64,000 nucleotides of DNA, taken from assembly GCA_943735955.1 (NCBI GenBank), contig OX030956.1:9880445-9944444 (forward strand). The letters run 5' to 3'. Position numbers and translations under genes: made by a program. This document shows positions 12,175-24,564 of the stretch, one piece after another. Below the pieces are notes generated by a model. The model saw nothing but the letters and a program-made list of their open reading frames with translations, searched no databases and was not told the DNA's origin. The DNA is from Piscicola geometra (Eukaryota; Annelida; Clitellata; Hirudinida; Piscicolidae). Every line of letters begins with the position of its first letter. Position 1 is the first letter of the stretch.

Positions 12175-12936
12175 TAAAACAACATTGATTTTTTAAAATC
12201 AATATAACGATTTTAGTCAAAAAATGTGAAAGCAAAAATGTTCTCTAAAATAGTTTTACTTTTTTTTAGAAAATGCTATAAATCAATGAAACTATTCCGC
12301 CTTCGTATTTTCAATAGGTCCTGCTCCCCGTGGAGTTTAAATAGCGACGTCGCCATCTTGAAAAAGAGCGGAAAAGGAAATAATTGAATAAGATAATCTT
12401 TTATGATGCATAACAGCTTGCGTAAAGAGTGCGTCGCAGTGCTGAGATGCATCAAAACTCTTCCACCAATACTTTTCTAATATTTTAATCCACCAATTTT
12501 CTGTATATAAAAAAGACTGAGAGAATGGAATGGTCATATTTCAACATCATGCTTTCACAACCACGCAAACAACTACCACATTAGAAACATGCATTGAGCC
12601 TATATGTGAGCGTATAACAGCATAAATGCAGAAGCATTTGACCCTTTCAAAAAATATTCATACAACTAGAGACATACAAGAACACATGGAAAAGGAAAAA
12701 ATACATGAAAAAAGACACACACAAGCAACCAAACGTAAGCAGACATACACAGAGACACTCGACAATAGAGACCCCCCCCCCGCTGTGCTCAAGCACACAC
12801 ATTGTATTGTCACCTAATTAACTATTGTACGCTGAAGACTCTCCACGTCACGAAGACGTACACACATATACAGCAAGCATACACATACATATATCTACAC
12901 ACATACATTAATAAAAACACACATACAAAGACATAC
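12175..12936. other. Intergenic DNA, nothing recognised
   Basis: AT-rich DNA with a short poly-C run at about 12773-12781 leading into AC-rich sequence. No gene seen on either strand. Confidence 0.5.
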
Positions 12937-13100
<164 letters not shown>

Positions 13101-13119
13101 CAAGACATAAACACACGCA

Positions 13120-15300
13120 CAAATTCATTCCTACACAGAATCGAAAAAGTTTTTATCCTGCTTCTCTTGCTTAAGCAAAGCATCTTTTCATTATATAATA
13201 TAATAATTATAATTTTTTAACACAGAAAAAATATCTTAAAAGTTTATCATCAAGATTTATTATTCAAAAGTTCTATTTACACGGTTAAACAGAAGCGAAA
13301 ATCAATTATGACATACAAGACGAGGCGGATATGAATGGAATTGCTTCGCGCAACTTAGTCGGAATTGTTTGTTGCAATTTCTTTCCGGATTTCAAATTAC
13401 GCCATTATGAATATGTGCGATGAAATTTAAAAAGTCAAATAAAGTTTTTATTTTTTAATTCTTCAAAGAATCCCTATTTAATGCATATAATTTATTTTGA
13501 ATATCTTATTACTAGGTTCATTGCCCTTCAAATTTAACTCACATCACTTTGGAAGACATTTTTGTCCATTTGCAAAACTGCAATGGCTGAACAGGCAAGA
13601 GCACAAACTTATTTAACCCTCACCTCAGTTTATTTTTTCCACACACCAACCAGCCCCCTGACCCCTGCAACCTCTAAAAGTAAACCATGATACAATCAGT
13701 CCAATTTTTTTCACCTTCCTATGTAGGTCTCAAAAAAAATTGTAAATACTAAAAAATGAATATTTTAAAAAATAACATAATAAACTGTGAGTAAGTAAGA
13801 AGCGACAAAATGAACTTGATTAGGCACACCAAGACAAAAAAAGCAAAAATTACACGGATACTTATTTTATCAAGTAGAAAACACATGGTTTTTTAACTGC
13901 ACTCTATCAGGCTTTTGCGCTTCCCCAACACTCACCAGTCTATCACAATGGCGAGTTAGGCAAGGAGTCGGTAGGTTGCAGAGGGAAAATTGATGGGTGT
14001 TTGGAGGATTTAGATCTAACCTGAAGAACTTTTCCCAATTTTTACTGATAGAATGACACGAATCTGCGCCTAGAAACTGTGTTAAAAGAAAAAGACATTC
14101 TTCATAATATGGTATTCGTTATTTCACGTGTGATTGATATTAGTGCTGATTAAATGAAGAGACGCGGTAGCTTTAATTCATGAGCAGTAAAACGCAAGCA
14201 CAATATCAGCCTAAAGCACTGAATTTTCAAAGATAAAATGCAAAAAACGAAGCTACAAATGAATGGTGAAGCAATACGGCATAAAGAGATGATGATCGTT
14301 TAGGAATTTGTGAGAGGTTTTTACAAGTGTCCAGTGATAAATATTCGGGTCTCAAAATTGTAAGGACGTTTCAGACGCGGGGCATAAAGGCTCAATATTT
14401 CATCTCTCGTGATGTGGAAGACTTTCTCATATGATGGAACAACTGCATTCTGTTCTATCTCCAAGTCACTTTCCAAGCTCTCCATGTCGGTTTCTTATTC
14501 TTTTTCCTCCTCCATCTTTTCAGGCTTGGCATCCTCATGACAGTGTGATTCACCTTCGCAGCATCCTTTTCCAGTCAGAAAGATAGAAAATGCAAAAGTC
14601 ACGCTGACATGTCTTTAAAAACTTTTACAGCAGTTCCAGGTCTTTCTTTTTCATAATTGAGGCGGAGATTTAGGCGCCGATGAATTCAATAATTCTAAAT
14701 TCTAAAACACTCTAAAACTTAGATTTAGATTCTGACTTGTTAATATAAATTGTATATTATAAAAGAATTAACTATGGAAAAAAACACTAAACAAAACTAA
14801 GAGAATTGTATAAAGCCCGTAATGGCGTTCTCAAAAGTATTATTTACTTATTTATTTAAGTTCCGCCCTTTAACTTGGTAACTCCACTCATTTGTTGGTG
14901 GTGTTGGATCATCCAAGGAGACCGAAATATTCAAGAACTAAGCGCACGAAACAATAAATAAGAATGAAGCTTCAAAGTATTTAGGCAAAAATGCATTTAT
15001 CGAAATGAATTATCATGAGGAAAAAATTTATCATTAAAATTTAAATACAAGTTTGATAATTAAACAAATAAAGACTCCATTAAAAGACCACAACACAAGA
15101 GAATAAATTCTGTGTGAATTCCCGTTGAAATAGAAATTATGACGACGATGATAATGTGAAAGTATAACCTCTAGAAAGGCTCAAGATTCTGAGCCGCAGA
15201 AACGCTGGCGGTAAGCTACACAAGTTACAGACTACGTGTAAATGCATAGCATGCACAAACAATACATTATATTGCTCACGCAACAGAATGAAGAATATTA
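13120..15300. other. Gene-poor intergenic DNA
   Basis: AT-rich stretch between Sox and ceramide synthase. Apart from the possible decayed frame at 14341-14627, no coding or mobile-element signature is visible. Confidence 0.45.
14341..14627 (-). pseudogene. Unrecognised open-frame remnant
   Basis: Read on the minus strand there is a run of codons broken by one TAA. It has a hydrophobic start, a Cys/His/Glu-rich middle (GKGCCEGESHCHED) and, after the stop, a non-repetitive segment with SYEKVFHITRDEILSLY. Its composition looks more coding-like than its surroundings, but I recognise no family. It could be a decayed retrocopy, a transposon piece or chance. Confidence 0.15.
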
Positions 15301-15315
15301 TTACTATTGTACTAT

Positions 15316-15384
15316 AGGTGAATTGTGGCCTAATGGTTCTAGAATCGCGGCTTACACCCATAGGTCGTACATAGATTCCCACAC
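15316..15384 (+). mobile_element. Possible tRNA-derived SINE head (third family)
   Basis: The sequence has an A-box-like GTGGCCTAATGG and, about 45 bp on, a decayed B-box region (GGTCGTACATAGATTCC). This order and spacing fit an RNA polymerase III promoter from a tRNA. Only one copy is seen in the window, so the family call is weak. Confidence 0.3.
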
Positions 15385-15809
15385 ACCCTAGTAGCAAAAA
15401 ATTCTTCAAGAAAATGGCCGCCGCAAAGAGCAAAAAAAGTCCCGTTATGAAACATTGCTAAAAAAATATCTTCCTTACGACCTGCCTAGCTATGGAAGTT
15501 TAATTTTGTATATAATAATAATAAAAATATTAACATTATTTATATCATTGAAAGAGGCGAATGGGTGTTTAGACACTCTTGTCAAGGCAATTGCAAAAGA
15601 GAAAAAAATAGTTATAAAAATTTATAATAACAAATCAAGGCAATGAATAGAGCATGATTTGACATGTGTAATTATGATCATGATTATGATTACTTTTGTT
15701 ATATTACTATTCACTTAGATAACTAATATTATCATCATCATTATTATTACTTTCAAATTTTGTTGCTTCCCTTGCAACGATACTCTTCATTACAATCCTA
15801 TTATTATTA

Positions 15810-18800
15810 TTATTCTTGTTTTTGTTGTTTCATTGACAACTGCTTCTCTTGTTTTTTTCCAACCTTATTTATGCTACTTTCACACTCGCCATTGTGGCTG
15901 GCTTCATCGGCTGAGTCCATGTCCGCTTCCGTTTCACTGCGAGCGTCTTTCTCAACCTGAAAAAGAATAATTTTAAATTTATAATAGGAGTAATGACAAC
16001 AAATCACCACGAAGCTGAACTGTCTGCATCCACCATCAAACTTCTCGACGTAGTTGTTCTCATGGAGATAAAGAGATCTTCTTCAGCAACATCTACTGTT
16101 CACCAACCAGAAAATAAGTAGATAACCATCGAAAACAGAACCCGGGCTTCATCTCACGCTGATATTGCAAGAAATCATAATCACCAGTAACTTCCATGCA
16201 GACATCCCACTGACGTATCCTGTATCGCCAGCTGAAGCCAGTGGAACTTTTCTTCAGAAGTGGGTCGACAACAACAGACTCTTAGTGGTCTATGATAGTG
16301 CACCAACGAGGTAATCAAGAAACAGCCCTAAACCGTCAAAACCTGACGTCACCATCGGTAACACAAGCAAATCGGGGTCAGAAACATGGAAAGAATTCAT
16401 GAAGTGGAGAGACAAAACTGGAACCAAGATGATGATCGACTCGAGGCACTCATAACCAAAGCAAAAGGGCGCATCTGGAGATGGACCTCGCAAAGATGTT
16501 AAAAAATCTAGGGATCAGAAACAGGCCTGGAAGTTGATTGAGAACTTGAGACTTGCACCTACGATGAAAAATCAGTCACTAAGCTCGAGCAAATGCATTC
16601 ATTCAAGAATACGCTAGCGTCAGCAGTTTCAAGACTGAAAAAGTAGATCATGAACCACAGAATCCCCGAGTAAAAGATCGAGAAAGCCTTCACATTGTAT
16701 GAGCAACAACAAATCATCCACTCTCTTTCCGCAGGCAAGGCCCCTGGACCTGATAACATTAGTAACGACATGTTGAAACACCTACCCAACAGTGCACAAC
16801 AACACCTACTTTCATTATTCAACATGTGCTGTAAACGTAGAAAGTACTGTCAAGAATGGCAGGATGTCATCATCATCCCGATTCTAAGAATTAGGAAAAA
16901 CCTTTGCTGATGTGTCAAGGTACCGTCCAATCAGTCTTACTTCAGTGGTGGTTAAGCTATTGGAAAAAAATCAAGGCTAGGATGTGATGGTTAGCGAAAA
17001 ACAGATTCTAAACGACAACCAGTCGGGGTTCAGGAGAGAAAAAAATCACAGACCCATGCTTACGCCTCACCTAATCTGAAATCTGGCTATCAATTCATTG
17101 CAATAACCACTGATCATCGTAAGTGGTATCACAGGCGTTGGTAGCATTGGACCAAGTTTTGACTAGCAGTGTGGTAGTAAAAAGAAAAGTTATTCTGATG
17201 GCTTGAATTTCTTTCACGTTCATTTTGAACTGTTCTCTGAAAAAAAGCATCATTAAGCAAAAGATATCCTTGCCATACATCTTACGTGGTAATACCCTTC
17301 TGGTGGAGTGAAAGTGAGAGTTTCATCAATATAGAAAGTACTGCCAAGAGCTATGAGACTGAGTTTGATGAGTTTAGAATAGTCTTGTCGTGGCTGATTA
17401 CTCCGACTCATTAATCATGCAATAATTAAATAATATAATCATGGTTATATTTGAGCCATATTGCTCCACTTTTTATTGAGAAGAAATCTTTGGCTGTCTT
17501 TGTAATTGGAGCAGAGTTATATTTATTTTTTAAACAGCATAGAACATTGAAATGTTACAAAAAAGCCAATTTAAGTACACTCTCATTGACAATAATGGTT
17601 AATAACCGGATAAAATGTATTAAGCAGAAAGTTTGACCTCATTGAAAAGTCAGTTGTTCTTGAGATAAAAACCTGAGGTTTTTACAGCTGAATAATGTAA
17701 GTGAAAATTATTTTTTTCTGAATACTCTAATGCACAGTCTATCAAACAGAAAAAAGAGGTCCTCTATATTTTTGTACTAGGATACTGCGTCTTGCGTGAA
17801 AAAGCGCGCATGTTGAAGCAGCTACTGCTACAATTCAATTGCAAAACCCTACCAGTCAAGTTCTATCCAGATCTGGGATTTGCCAGTCTCAAACGATATG
17901 CTTGGTGAATGCAGTTTCAGTAATTGCATCTAAAAGACATAATCAAAAATTATAAAAAGAAGCTCTCCAGACCTACTCGCACCAGCCTGAGCAGGCTTCA
18001 GACGGGCACCACTCGGAGATCAGAGACTACCAATACAGAATCAGCCTGAACCAAGTAGACTAGTGCAGACAAATGGGAAAAAACACAATTGATCCAAGAG
18101 TCTGGCAGAACGGTACAGCTAGTAGAGACTATTCTTACCTGACTGCGCAACATCGCTGAAAAAAAATAATAATACAAATGCTATATGTTACTTTCAGTGA
18201 GGGAAAAATTTCTATGTAAAAATGTCAAATCATTTCTTAAATAATTTGAATACCAAGACAATCTCAAGTTTTCAAATCGAAAATAATTTCATAATATTTA
18301 AATCTCAAATAGAATCTTCAAATAATAATTTGTTTTAAAAATTAAAATTAACAACTATAAATTTATTTTTAAATGCAAAAAAATAAAAAAAGGCAATTTT
18401 AAAATAGAAACAAACATAGAAATGTTATTCTTCTGAAATGAATTAGGTTTCAAATAGGGGTTGTGCACATATTATATAATATGAGTTAACTTTCGATTAA
18501 CGCGTTAATAGACTAACGCAGTTAACCAAAATTATCGGAATTAATCTTTTTTTATACTTATTGCGCTACTGAAAATAGTTGAATACATTTCGTTGAAGAA
18601 GCATTCCTCGTTTTTAACGTTCATCTAAAAACTTATCTTTCCTTATAGATTATAAAGGAACTATAGGCGGTGAAAAATATGTAACAAATTCAATAGTGTT
18701 ATGTGCAATTTTTACCTACACAAGAATTATGTAGATGATCCAGCTTATGTTATTCGTCACACAAAACCCCCGATTCAAAATTTTGAAAATTCTTTAAAAA

Positions 18801-21800
18801 AGGAACAAAGAATTAACATGGAAAGAGTTGAAGAAACTAGTAGATGAAAAAATCTCCAAAACTATACAATATCCACCAAACAAGCGACTGCAAACTGTGG
18901 CTTCAGATTCTGAAGATTAAGATTAGGGTGCCAACGAAAAGTGAAAGTTCGTTGTTCTAACCTCCTCATTTGTAAAATGGTTTGTTATAGCAGAAATAAA
19001 CTTTATAAAAATTGATTTAATTATTTTAATATTTACGACTTCAGCAACACCAAGAAGGTTTCTTAGTATTAAAATTTTTTTTATACATTCTTTCATTCTT
19101 TAAAAAAGAAGATAAGGAACATAAATTTATTCAGAATCTATAACTGAAAAAAATTCCTGAAGTTATGTATCTTAAATATGTTATTTATCGAATCATTTTT
19201 TAGAATTCGGGTACTCATGGCGGTGATTTTCTACAACTTGGAGCAAAAATTTTATTTGATCTTGGTTATACCAAACACCATTTAACGCCGGTATTAGAGC
19301 CCCTCTCCACTTAATTGCCTCGTTTACCACTTAAAAACTGTTAGCCCTCTTCTGGTCAACAACATAATCTTCATCACAGTTTCATGTGTTAGGACTCTTT
19401 TTAAAACTGAAAAGTTTATTATAATATGTTCCCCCATTGTCTTGATTGGCACCCTGATGAAAATACATAAATGATTACTAAGTCAATCATTCAACGTTAT
19501 CGAACAGAATCTGGATAGGCTTAATGAATTGTCTTCTTGTTTGGTGGCAAAAACATGAAGCAGAATATCCGCTGTACAGTCTATTCTGCTTGTCAGGGCA
19601 TATAGTTATAAAAAAACCTCTTTAGATCTAACCGATGTAGAAAAGCTTGTTTGTTTGAGTAATAAAATAATGCCCATTTATAATGCAGCAAGGTACGCAA
19701 CTGAGGCGCCACTCACACGACATACGTCGTGAAACACCGCATCATATACACTAGGTATATGATGATTGGTTGAAGAGGGATTCAAACTGGCGACCTTTAA
19801 GTTGCAGCTCCAACGACTTTACCATCTAAGCCAACCCGCTCGCCGAGATGAGTGACAATTTGATCATTTATGCATTCATTTTGCATCTTTTAAATTTAAA
19901 TTATTTGTTAAAAAAATTTCTGATGAAACTTCAATAGTTTCAATTCCATTTGTAACGAAAAAATTTTAAACACTATTTCAAACTAATTTCACATTGCGTT
20001 GAAACACCTAACCACTCCAGTCTACCCCCACTTTTCCCCATTCACTCTCCCATTCCCTCCTCTCACCTGTCCCTTGATGATGTAGTAGTAAGCCATTTTG
20101 AGAATGAAGCAGAACCATATGATGTGCAGCACTTGCAGGATGCACAGCAGACCGTTGTAGGCGTAGTAGATGTTCGCCATGCCAGTGTGTGCTGTCGCTT
20201 CGAAAAGGGTGTTTCGGAGGATGCTATGTCGGTGGGGAAAAAGAGGAAATAGGTGTAGAGTGACGAGGTGCTTTTTGTAGATGTATGATGGTGCTTGAGT
20301 AGTGGTGAAGTGTTATGCTGTAGAAGTAACTTGTAATCATTTTTTTTAAATCAATAAAATTCACAAATCTATTCATGAACAGACAACTTCATAGCCATCT
20401 GCCCACCAACACCCACACACACAAACACACACAAACAAACACACACACACTGACAAGAAGGGGTAGAGGCAGATACGGGTGATGAACCAGACAATGGTAA
20501 AAACGATGAAGAGCATATCAGTAATGAAGCGGAACTTTAAATAGTTGGCTAGTTTGGCCAGCTGAAGTGATGTAGAATTATTTTAGTATTCTATGAAAAG
20601 CCTTTAGATATAACTGCATCTTTAAAGTAATCTTAATAAAGTCAAGGTAAAAACATAAAATTACGATGTATCTCACCACCATACCATCCTGATCCCTCAT
20701 CACACCTCTTCCTCCCACTTTAACACCAAAACCTCCCACCCTTTCTTCCCCATCCCACCTCCATGATCCAATCGACAGCATCATGCAGACACATGATCAG
20801 AGAACCAATGCGCAGAAAGTTCGCAGAGTAAGACATGGAGAGAAGGCTGATGGTGACAATGTGGTGAACTATCGTTTCAACAAAGTCCTGTCGTGATGTT
20901 TTATGCTGTGGTGGAGTGGAATAAGGGTGAGGTTGTGTGGTCATGTAAGTTGGCAACGTTTAATTTTGATTTGATGGTGTGTGTATCCAAAAGTGTCACA
21001 GAATAGTCTCTTTCTACCTTACTTTTCGTTACACCTCACCTTACGTCGGGTGTCCATGAAGAGAGAAAGCATTAGAGACCAGTAGAAGCCAAGTTCGATC
21101 ATGTAATACCACCAAACGTCAGTGTCCACTGTCTGAAAGAGTTTATATTGTGAGTTGAGTGTAATGGTGAATGGAATGGTGGTTGGATGAAGAAATTAAA
21201 ATGGTGTGAGATAGAATGTGAAAGGTAGTGGCATGCTGGAGTCTCGCCTGAGTGGGGTAGCCAAGCCAGCGAAGGTCTTTGTTCCATGTCCAAGATTTCT
21301 GTTTCATTGGTGGTGTATAGTGGCTGGAACAAATATATTACTTGAATGCAAGACAATATATTGGAGCAAGGTAAAGTGGTTGGTAATGGAGGGAGTTTAA
21401 GTGATGGAAGCCACTCACATTCCAGTTGATGGCCACTCCAGCCCAGAATGCAACAACATAGAAGACAAATCTCCAGCTGCAAAGGTGATGGTTGCTTTAC
21501 AACTTATGACAAAATTTAAACTGCTTAGTAAGTTGGAAAGTCTCTGTGTCCAGATTACTCATGTCAAATTAAGTTATAATCAAGGTATATTGCGACCACC
21601 TGGTCTCCTTGAAGCGCTGCATTTCAGAGAGCTTTCCCTGCAGCCTCCTCTTTTTCCACCATCTCTCGATCTCTCTTCTACTCATTCCAAGCTGTCCTTC
21701 CAGCTCCTTTGTGTGAATGGAATATGGAAAACATGAAGTGAAAATAGTGGAAAGAAAAAGTAAAACTTTAGGCTTTTCAACCTAATTATTGAATCAAAAT

Positions 21801-24564
21801 TGGAAAAGTACTTGATGTACATAAAAATGGAATTTAACTTAAATGTATTAATGGATTTTAAAGTTAGAATTATAAGAGTGCTTATAGAACACGGTTTCTT
21901 AAGTGGTGGACCACTGTGGGCCGCAGAGCTCTGTTCGATGGACCACGAAATGTTTTTATAAAATAAATTTCACACTAATTTAATTTTTTGCTAAAAGAAT
22001 TAGTGGAAGGGCTCACAAATTGAAAAGCAGCTTTTTGAAAAAGTACAGAAGTGTTTTGCCATTCAGCTTGACGAATTCAGATATTTATTCAACAGAGCTA
22101 TTCTTCTTGGTTACAATCGATTTGAAACTGATAGTGAAATTATTGATGACCTGTTTTACTTGGAGTATCTTCAGCAGACCACCAGTGCTGAAACTTTAAA
22201 GGTTCTGAATGATTGTTTCATTACGAAGAAAACTGATTTGAACAAATTGTTGGTGTATGCACAGATGTTGCAGCAGCCATGACGGGTAAACACTTGGGAC
22301 TAACTGCCAGAATACAAGTTGTAGCTCCAAAATCTAAGTCTTCTCATTACTTTATTTACCAAGAGATGCTGGCATTGAAAAAATGAGTTTCACGATATCA
22401 TTAATAATGTTGTAAAAGTATAAAACTTTATCCGAGAAAGTGCCTTGAATACGCGTTTATTTTCTGCACTGTGTGAGGATATGGGTGAAGAATAAATAAC
22501 TTTGGTTTTGCATACAGAAGTCAGAAGATTATTAAGTGGGTGGCCAACATGAGAAAAAATAGTTCATGTTTTCAGTATTTTCAGAAGCAATTGAAAACGG
22601 GAAAAAATCTGAGAATTAAGTGGTATTGCTAAATGTTACAGTAAAGAACCATTTAAAGGTTCTTCTGAATATTTTAAAGAATAATTCCTGATTAAGAAGA
22701 TTCCCGTACTGGAAAATAATGGATAAGAAAACCATTTATCCTTTATGAAAATAATCTTCAGAAAGCTTGATGATAAACTAGTTGAATTAAAAATTTATAA
22801 TGGTTTAAAAGCAATATTTGGAAAATGTGAAATGTGTGGATTTTGGATCAATGTGCATCTTGAATATCCTGAACTACAGATGTGAATTAGGATGTTCTTC
22901 AAACAGGGGCGGCGATATGATGCAAATCTAGGAGGGGTTCTACTCAGCATGGATGACCTTGGGGGGGGGGGTGTCCTGAGGTCCGGACCCTCCTCCCCCC
23001 ACTTAAAAAACATTTGAAAACTCTTGTTTTGATACGAATATTTAGGTAAGCAAAGAATAGTTTTTTTAGACAGCTATCACTATAACTACACATACTCACA
23101 ATTTATTACTATATAAATATTCTGTTTTATGTGATGTTGAACGATTATGCTCGTATCAGAACAAGAGTTTAAACATATTTTTAATGAAAAAAGTGGGGGA
23201 TCAAAACAAAGGCGGTGCTGTAGGGGGGTTTGGACCTCAAGACCCCCCTCAAGATCACTGCCTATGTTTTCAACGACACTAATAAAAACCAAAAATGTTT
23301 GAATGTCCTTAGTTTCCTGCAAGATTTTTGACTGACATAAAATTTTGAAATAATTTACTTATTAGTTCTCAAACAAAAACCATTAAGTCTCATTACTTAT
23401 CAATTCAAAATTGTATGTCAGTCAAAAAACTCGCAAGAAACTAAGGACATTCAAACATTTTTTGCTTTTCACAAGTTATAACTATTACTACATTAAGTAA
23501 GAATTTTAGATAGATATCGCTTTCCCGTTTTCGTGTTTGGTTTAAGTGGGCCGTGAAGGCTATAAAAAATAGCCAAGTGGCTTGTTGCCTCAAAAAGTTT
23601 AAGAAGCACTGATATAGAAGGTATTTGATCAGCCCAACCTTGACCTCCTTATCATTGGGAAAAATCTTCTTGTTCTTTTTGTAGAGCTCTTGTAGCACAG
23701 GGATGTCTGCAGGCTTATGGTTTACAGTGTTTTTCAGTTTGTACAACTGACCTACTGGTAAGGCTATAAACCTGTGGTTGAGTTATTATTTTTTCTCATA
23801 TTTAAAAAAACAATTTAGAATTTTAAAATTTCTAGCATTTATATAAAGAAAATGTAAATATTTATTTAATTTGTTTAGTTTCTATTTTTAATAATTTTGG
23901 ATAAAGTTGAAAAATACATACTAGAACGTGTATAACCCCAAAAAATTTCTTAGGAATATAATAAATAGAATTGGTATTCATTATAATTTATAGAAATTAT
24001 TGAAGTATTTATTTCAGTTTATTAATTTTTTTAAAGAATTCAACTCTAATAAATATTTATTTAAAATTGTTATCATAAATATATAGATGGCTATGGTAAG
24101 GGTAATTATATCATATTCTATCTCAATTTAAATGTTGTAAATAATCCTTTTTAATTCTAAACCCTGAAATATTTTAAAACTTAAGAAAAAATAATTTTTT
24201 CAAATAGCTATTTAAGGAGTGTCTTATTTATTTTTACCTAACACATTTATTTCTGTTCTATTTATAGCTACATTTTTGGGGCCTTAGCTTTTTCTTCCTA
24301 TCATGTGATTTGGATTATAGATATACATAAAAATCTAAAAGTTATCAAAATTTGAAAATACCTCTCCCATATAAGTCTAAGACCAAAAAGAAGAAGAGCA
24401 ATAGGGATGGGAATCCAAAGGTCATTGGAAGAAGGAAAGAATACATGTTCAGACCTTTCTAGAACTGCCCAAGTTGTGTTTGGAGGCAGCCAAAACTTTT
24501 CAGACCAAAACGAATCACTAAAAATTCTATACCAACTATACAGAGTTGTTGAATTCATTACCAA
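15810..24564 (-). CDS. Ceramide synthase (LAG1/TLC family with Hox-like domain)
   Basis: Acylates sphingoid bases with acyl-CoA to make (dihydro)ceramide in the ER membrane. Ten exons, in transcript order: 24564-24362, 23771-23639, 21706-21600, 21476-21419, 21298-21248, 21132-21040, 20887-20759, 20561-20455, 20223-20067 and 15956-15810. All phases agree and give 394 residues, close to animal CERS length. Residues 1-68 hold the first helix with the FWLPPNTTW motif; 69-135 are the Hox-like domain (SRREIERWWKKRR); 146-340 are the TLC domain, with the Lag1 motif His223-His224, His250-Asp251 and Asp254. The last exon has the acidic ER-CERS tail KDARSETEADMDSADE. Intron 5 starts with GC instead of GT, and the acceptor before exon 5 is purine-rich. 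The last intron is 4.1 kb. Which vertebrate CERS it most resembles was not resolved. Confidence 0.95.
16020..17100 (+). mobile_element. Non-LTR retrotransposon fragment (EN and RT)
   Basis: It lies in the last ceramide synthase intron, opposite to the gene. Frames broken by stops and shifts encode an endonuclease-like part (about 16150-16310, HADIPLTYPV and WVDNNRLLVVYDSAPTR), then reverse-transcriptase motifs: LSAGKAPGPDNISNDMLKHL near 16725-16790, VSRYRPISLTSVVVKLLEK near 16912-16970 and NQSGFRREK near 17018. This arrangement is typical of jockey/CR1-type LINEs. No intact frame remains. Confidence 0.8.
17101..18475. other. Intronic DNA, mostly unassigned
   Basis: Still inside the last ceramide synthase intron. 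A denser, less AT-rich patch at about 17790-18150 may be further LINE sequence, but I see no diagnostic motif. Confidence 0.35.
18480..19665 (+). mobile_element. Ac-like hAT transposon remnant
   Basis: Two coding remnants in one orientation flank a younger insertion. The upstream piece (about 18690-18920) matches, over its last 50 bp, the minus-strand hAT remnant near 60.3 kb. The downstream piece (about 19465-19665) shows the decayed hAT C-terminal signature ending in LDLTDVEKLVCLSNK. GTTAA/TTAAC-rich sequence at 18483-18530, also found near 41.88 kb, may be the element's end. Frames are broken. Confidence 0.65.
18924..19456. mobile_element. MITE with AGGGTGCCAA termini inside the hAT remnant
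   Basis: Ends are inverted: TAGGGTGCCAA on the left and, read inward from the right, CAGGGTGCCAA. Flanks ATTAAGAT (18916-18923) and ATGAAAAT (19457-19464) are an 8-bp duplication with two mismatches. Removing the 533 bp plus one duplication joins sequence that aligns without a gap to the related hAT copy at 60.3 kb. No coding capacity seen. Confidence 0.7.
19669..19845 (-). mobile_element. tRNA-derived SINE, family 1, copy a
   Basis: On the minus strand it starts near the tRNA-like head (GCGGGTTGGCTTAGATGG, A box), continues with GGTCGCCAGTTTGAATCCC (B box) and ends in an AT-rich tail. The body is shared with copies at 33.4, 44.0 and 46.0 kb. Confidence 0.85.
20405..20450. repeat. Short (AC)n-rich tract
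   Basis: CACA/CAAACA tract immediately downstream, in the gene's sense, of the ceramide synthase exon 8 donor site. Confidence 0.8.
21890..23611 (+). mobile_element. ZBED-like hAT transposon, decayed, with nested MITE
   Basis: Inverted ends: CACGGTTTCTTAAG on the left and, from the right, CAGTGCTTCTTAAAC. Flanks TTATAGAA (21882-21889) and ATATAGAA (23612-23619) form an 8-bp duplication with one mismatch. Between about 22050 and 22620 the plus strand encodes a broken hAT transposase (for example DVAAAMTGKHLGLTARIQ, of the usual D-AAAMTGK type). The element sits in ceramide synthase intron 2, only 19 bp from the exon 2 donor, and is split by the MITE at 22904-23266. Confidence 0.85.
22904..23266 (-). 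mobile_element. hAT-like MITE, copy 2 (inverted)
   Basis: Same family as the copy at 3.8 kb but in the other orientation: the CAGGGGCGGCGAT end is on the left and the short end (GATCACTGCCTATG) on the right. Flanks TCTTCAAA (22896-22903) and TTTTCAAC (23267-23274) are a decayed 8-bp duplication. It is inserted within the hAT element. Confidence 0.8.

Noticed and set aside
15316..15384. Functional tRNA gene
   Set aside because: The A and B boxes are tRNA-like, but the acceptor and anticodon stems do not pair convincingly; a SINE remnant is more likely.
21401..21736. Plus-strand 111-residue frame over ceramide synthase exons 3 and 4
   Set aside because: It lies antisense to two real exons with matching splice sites and a family match; no independent support.
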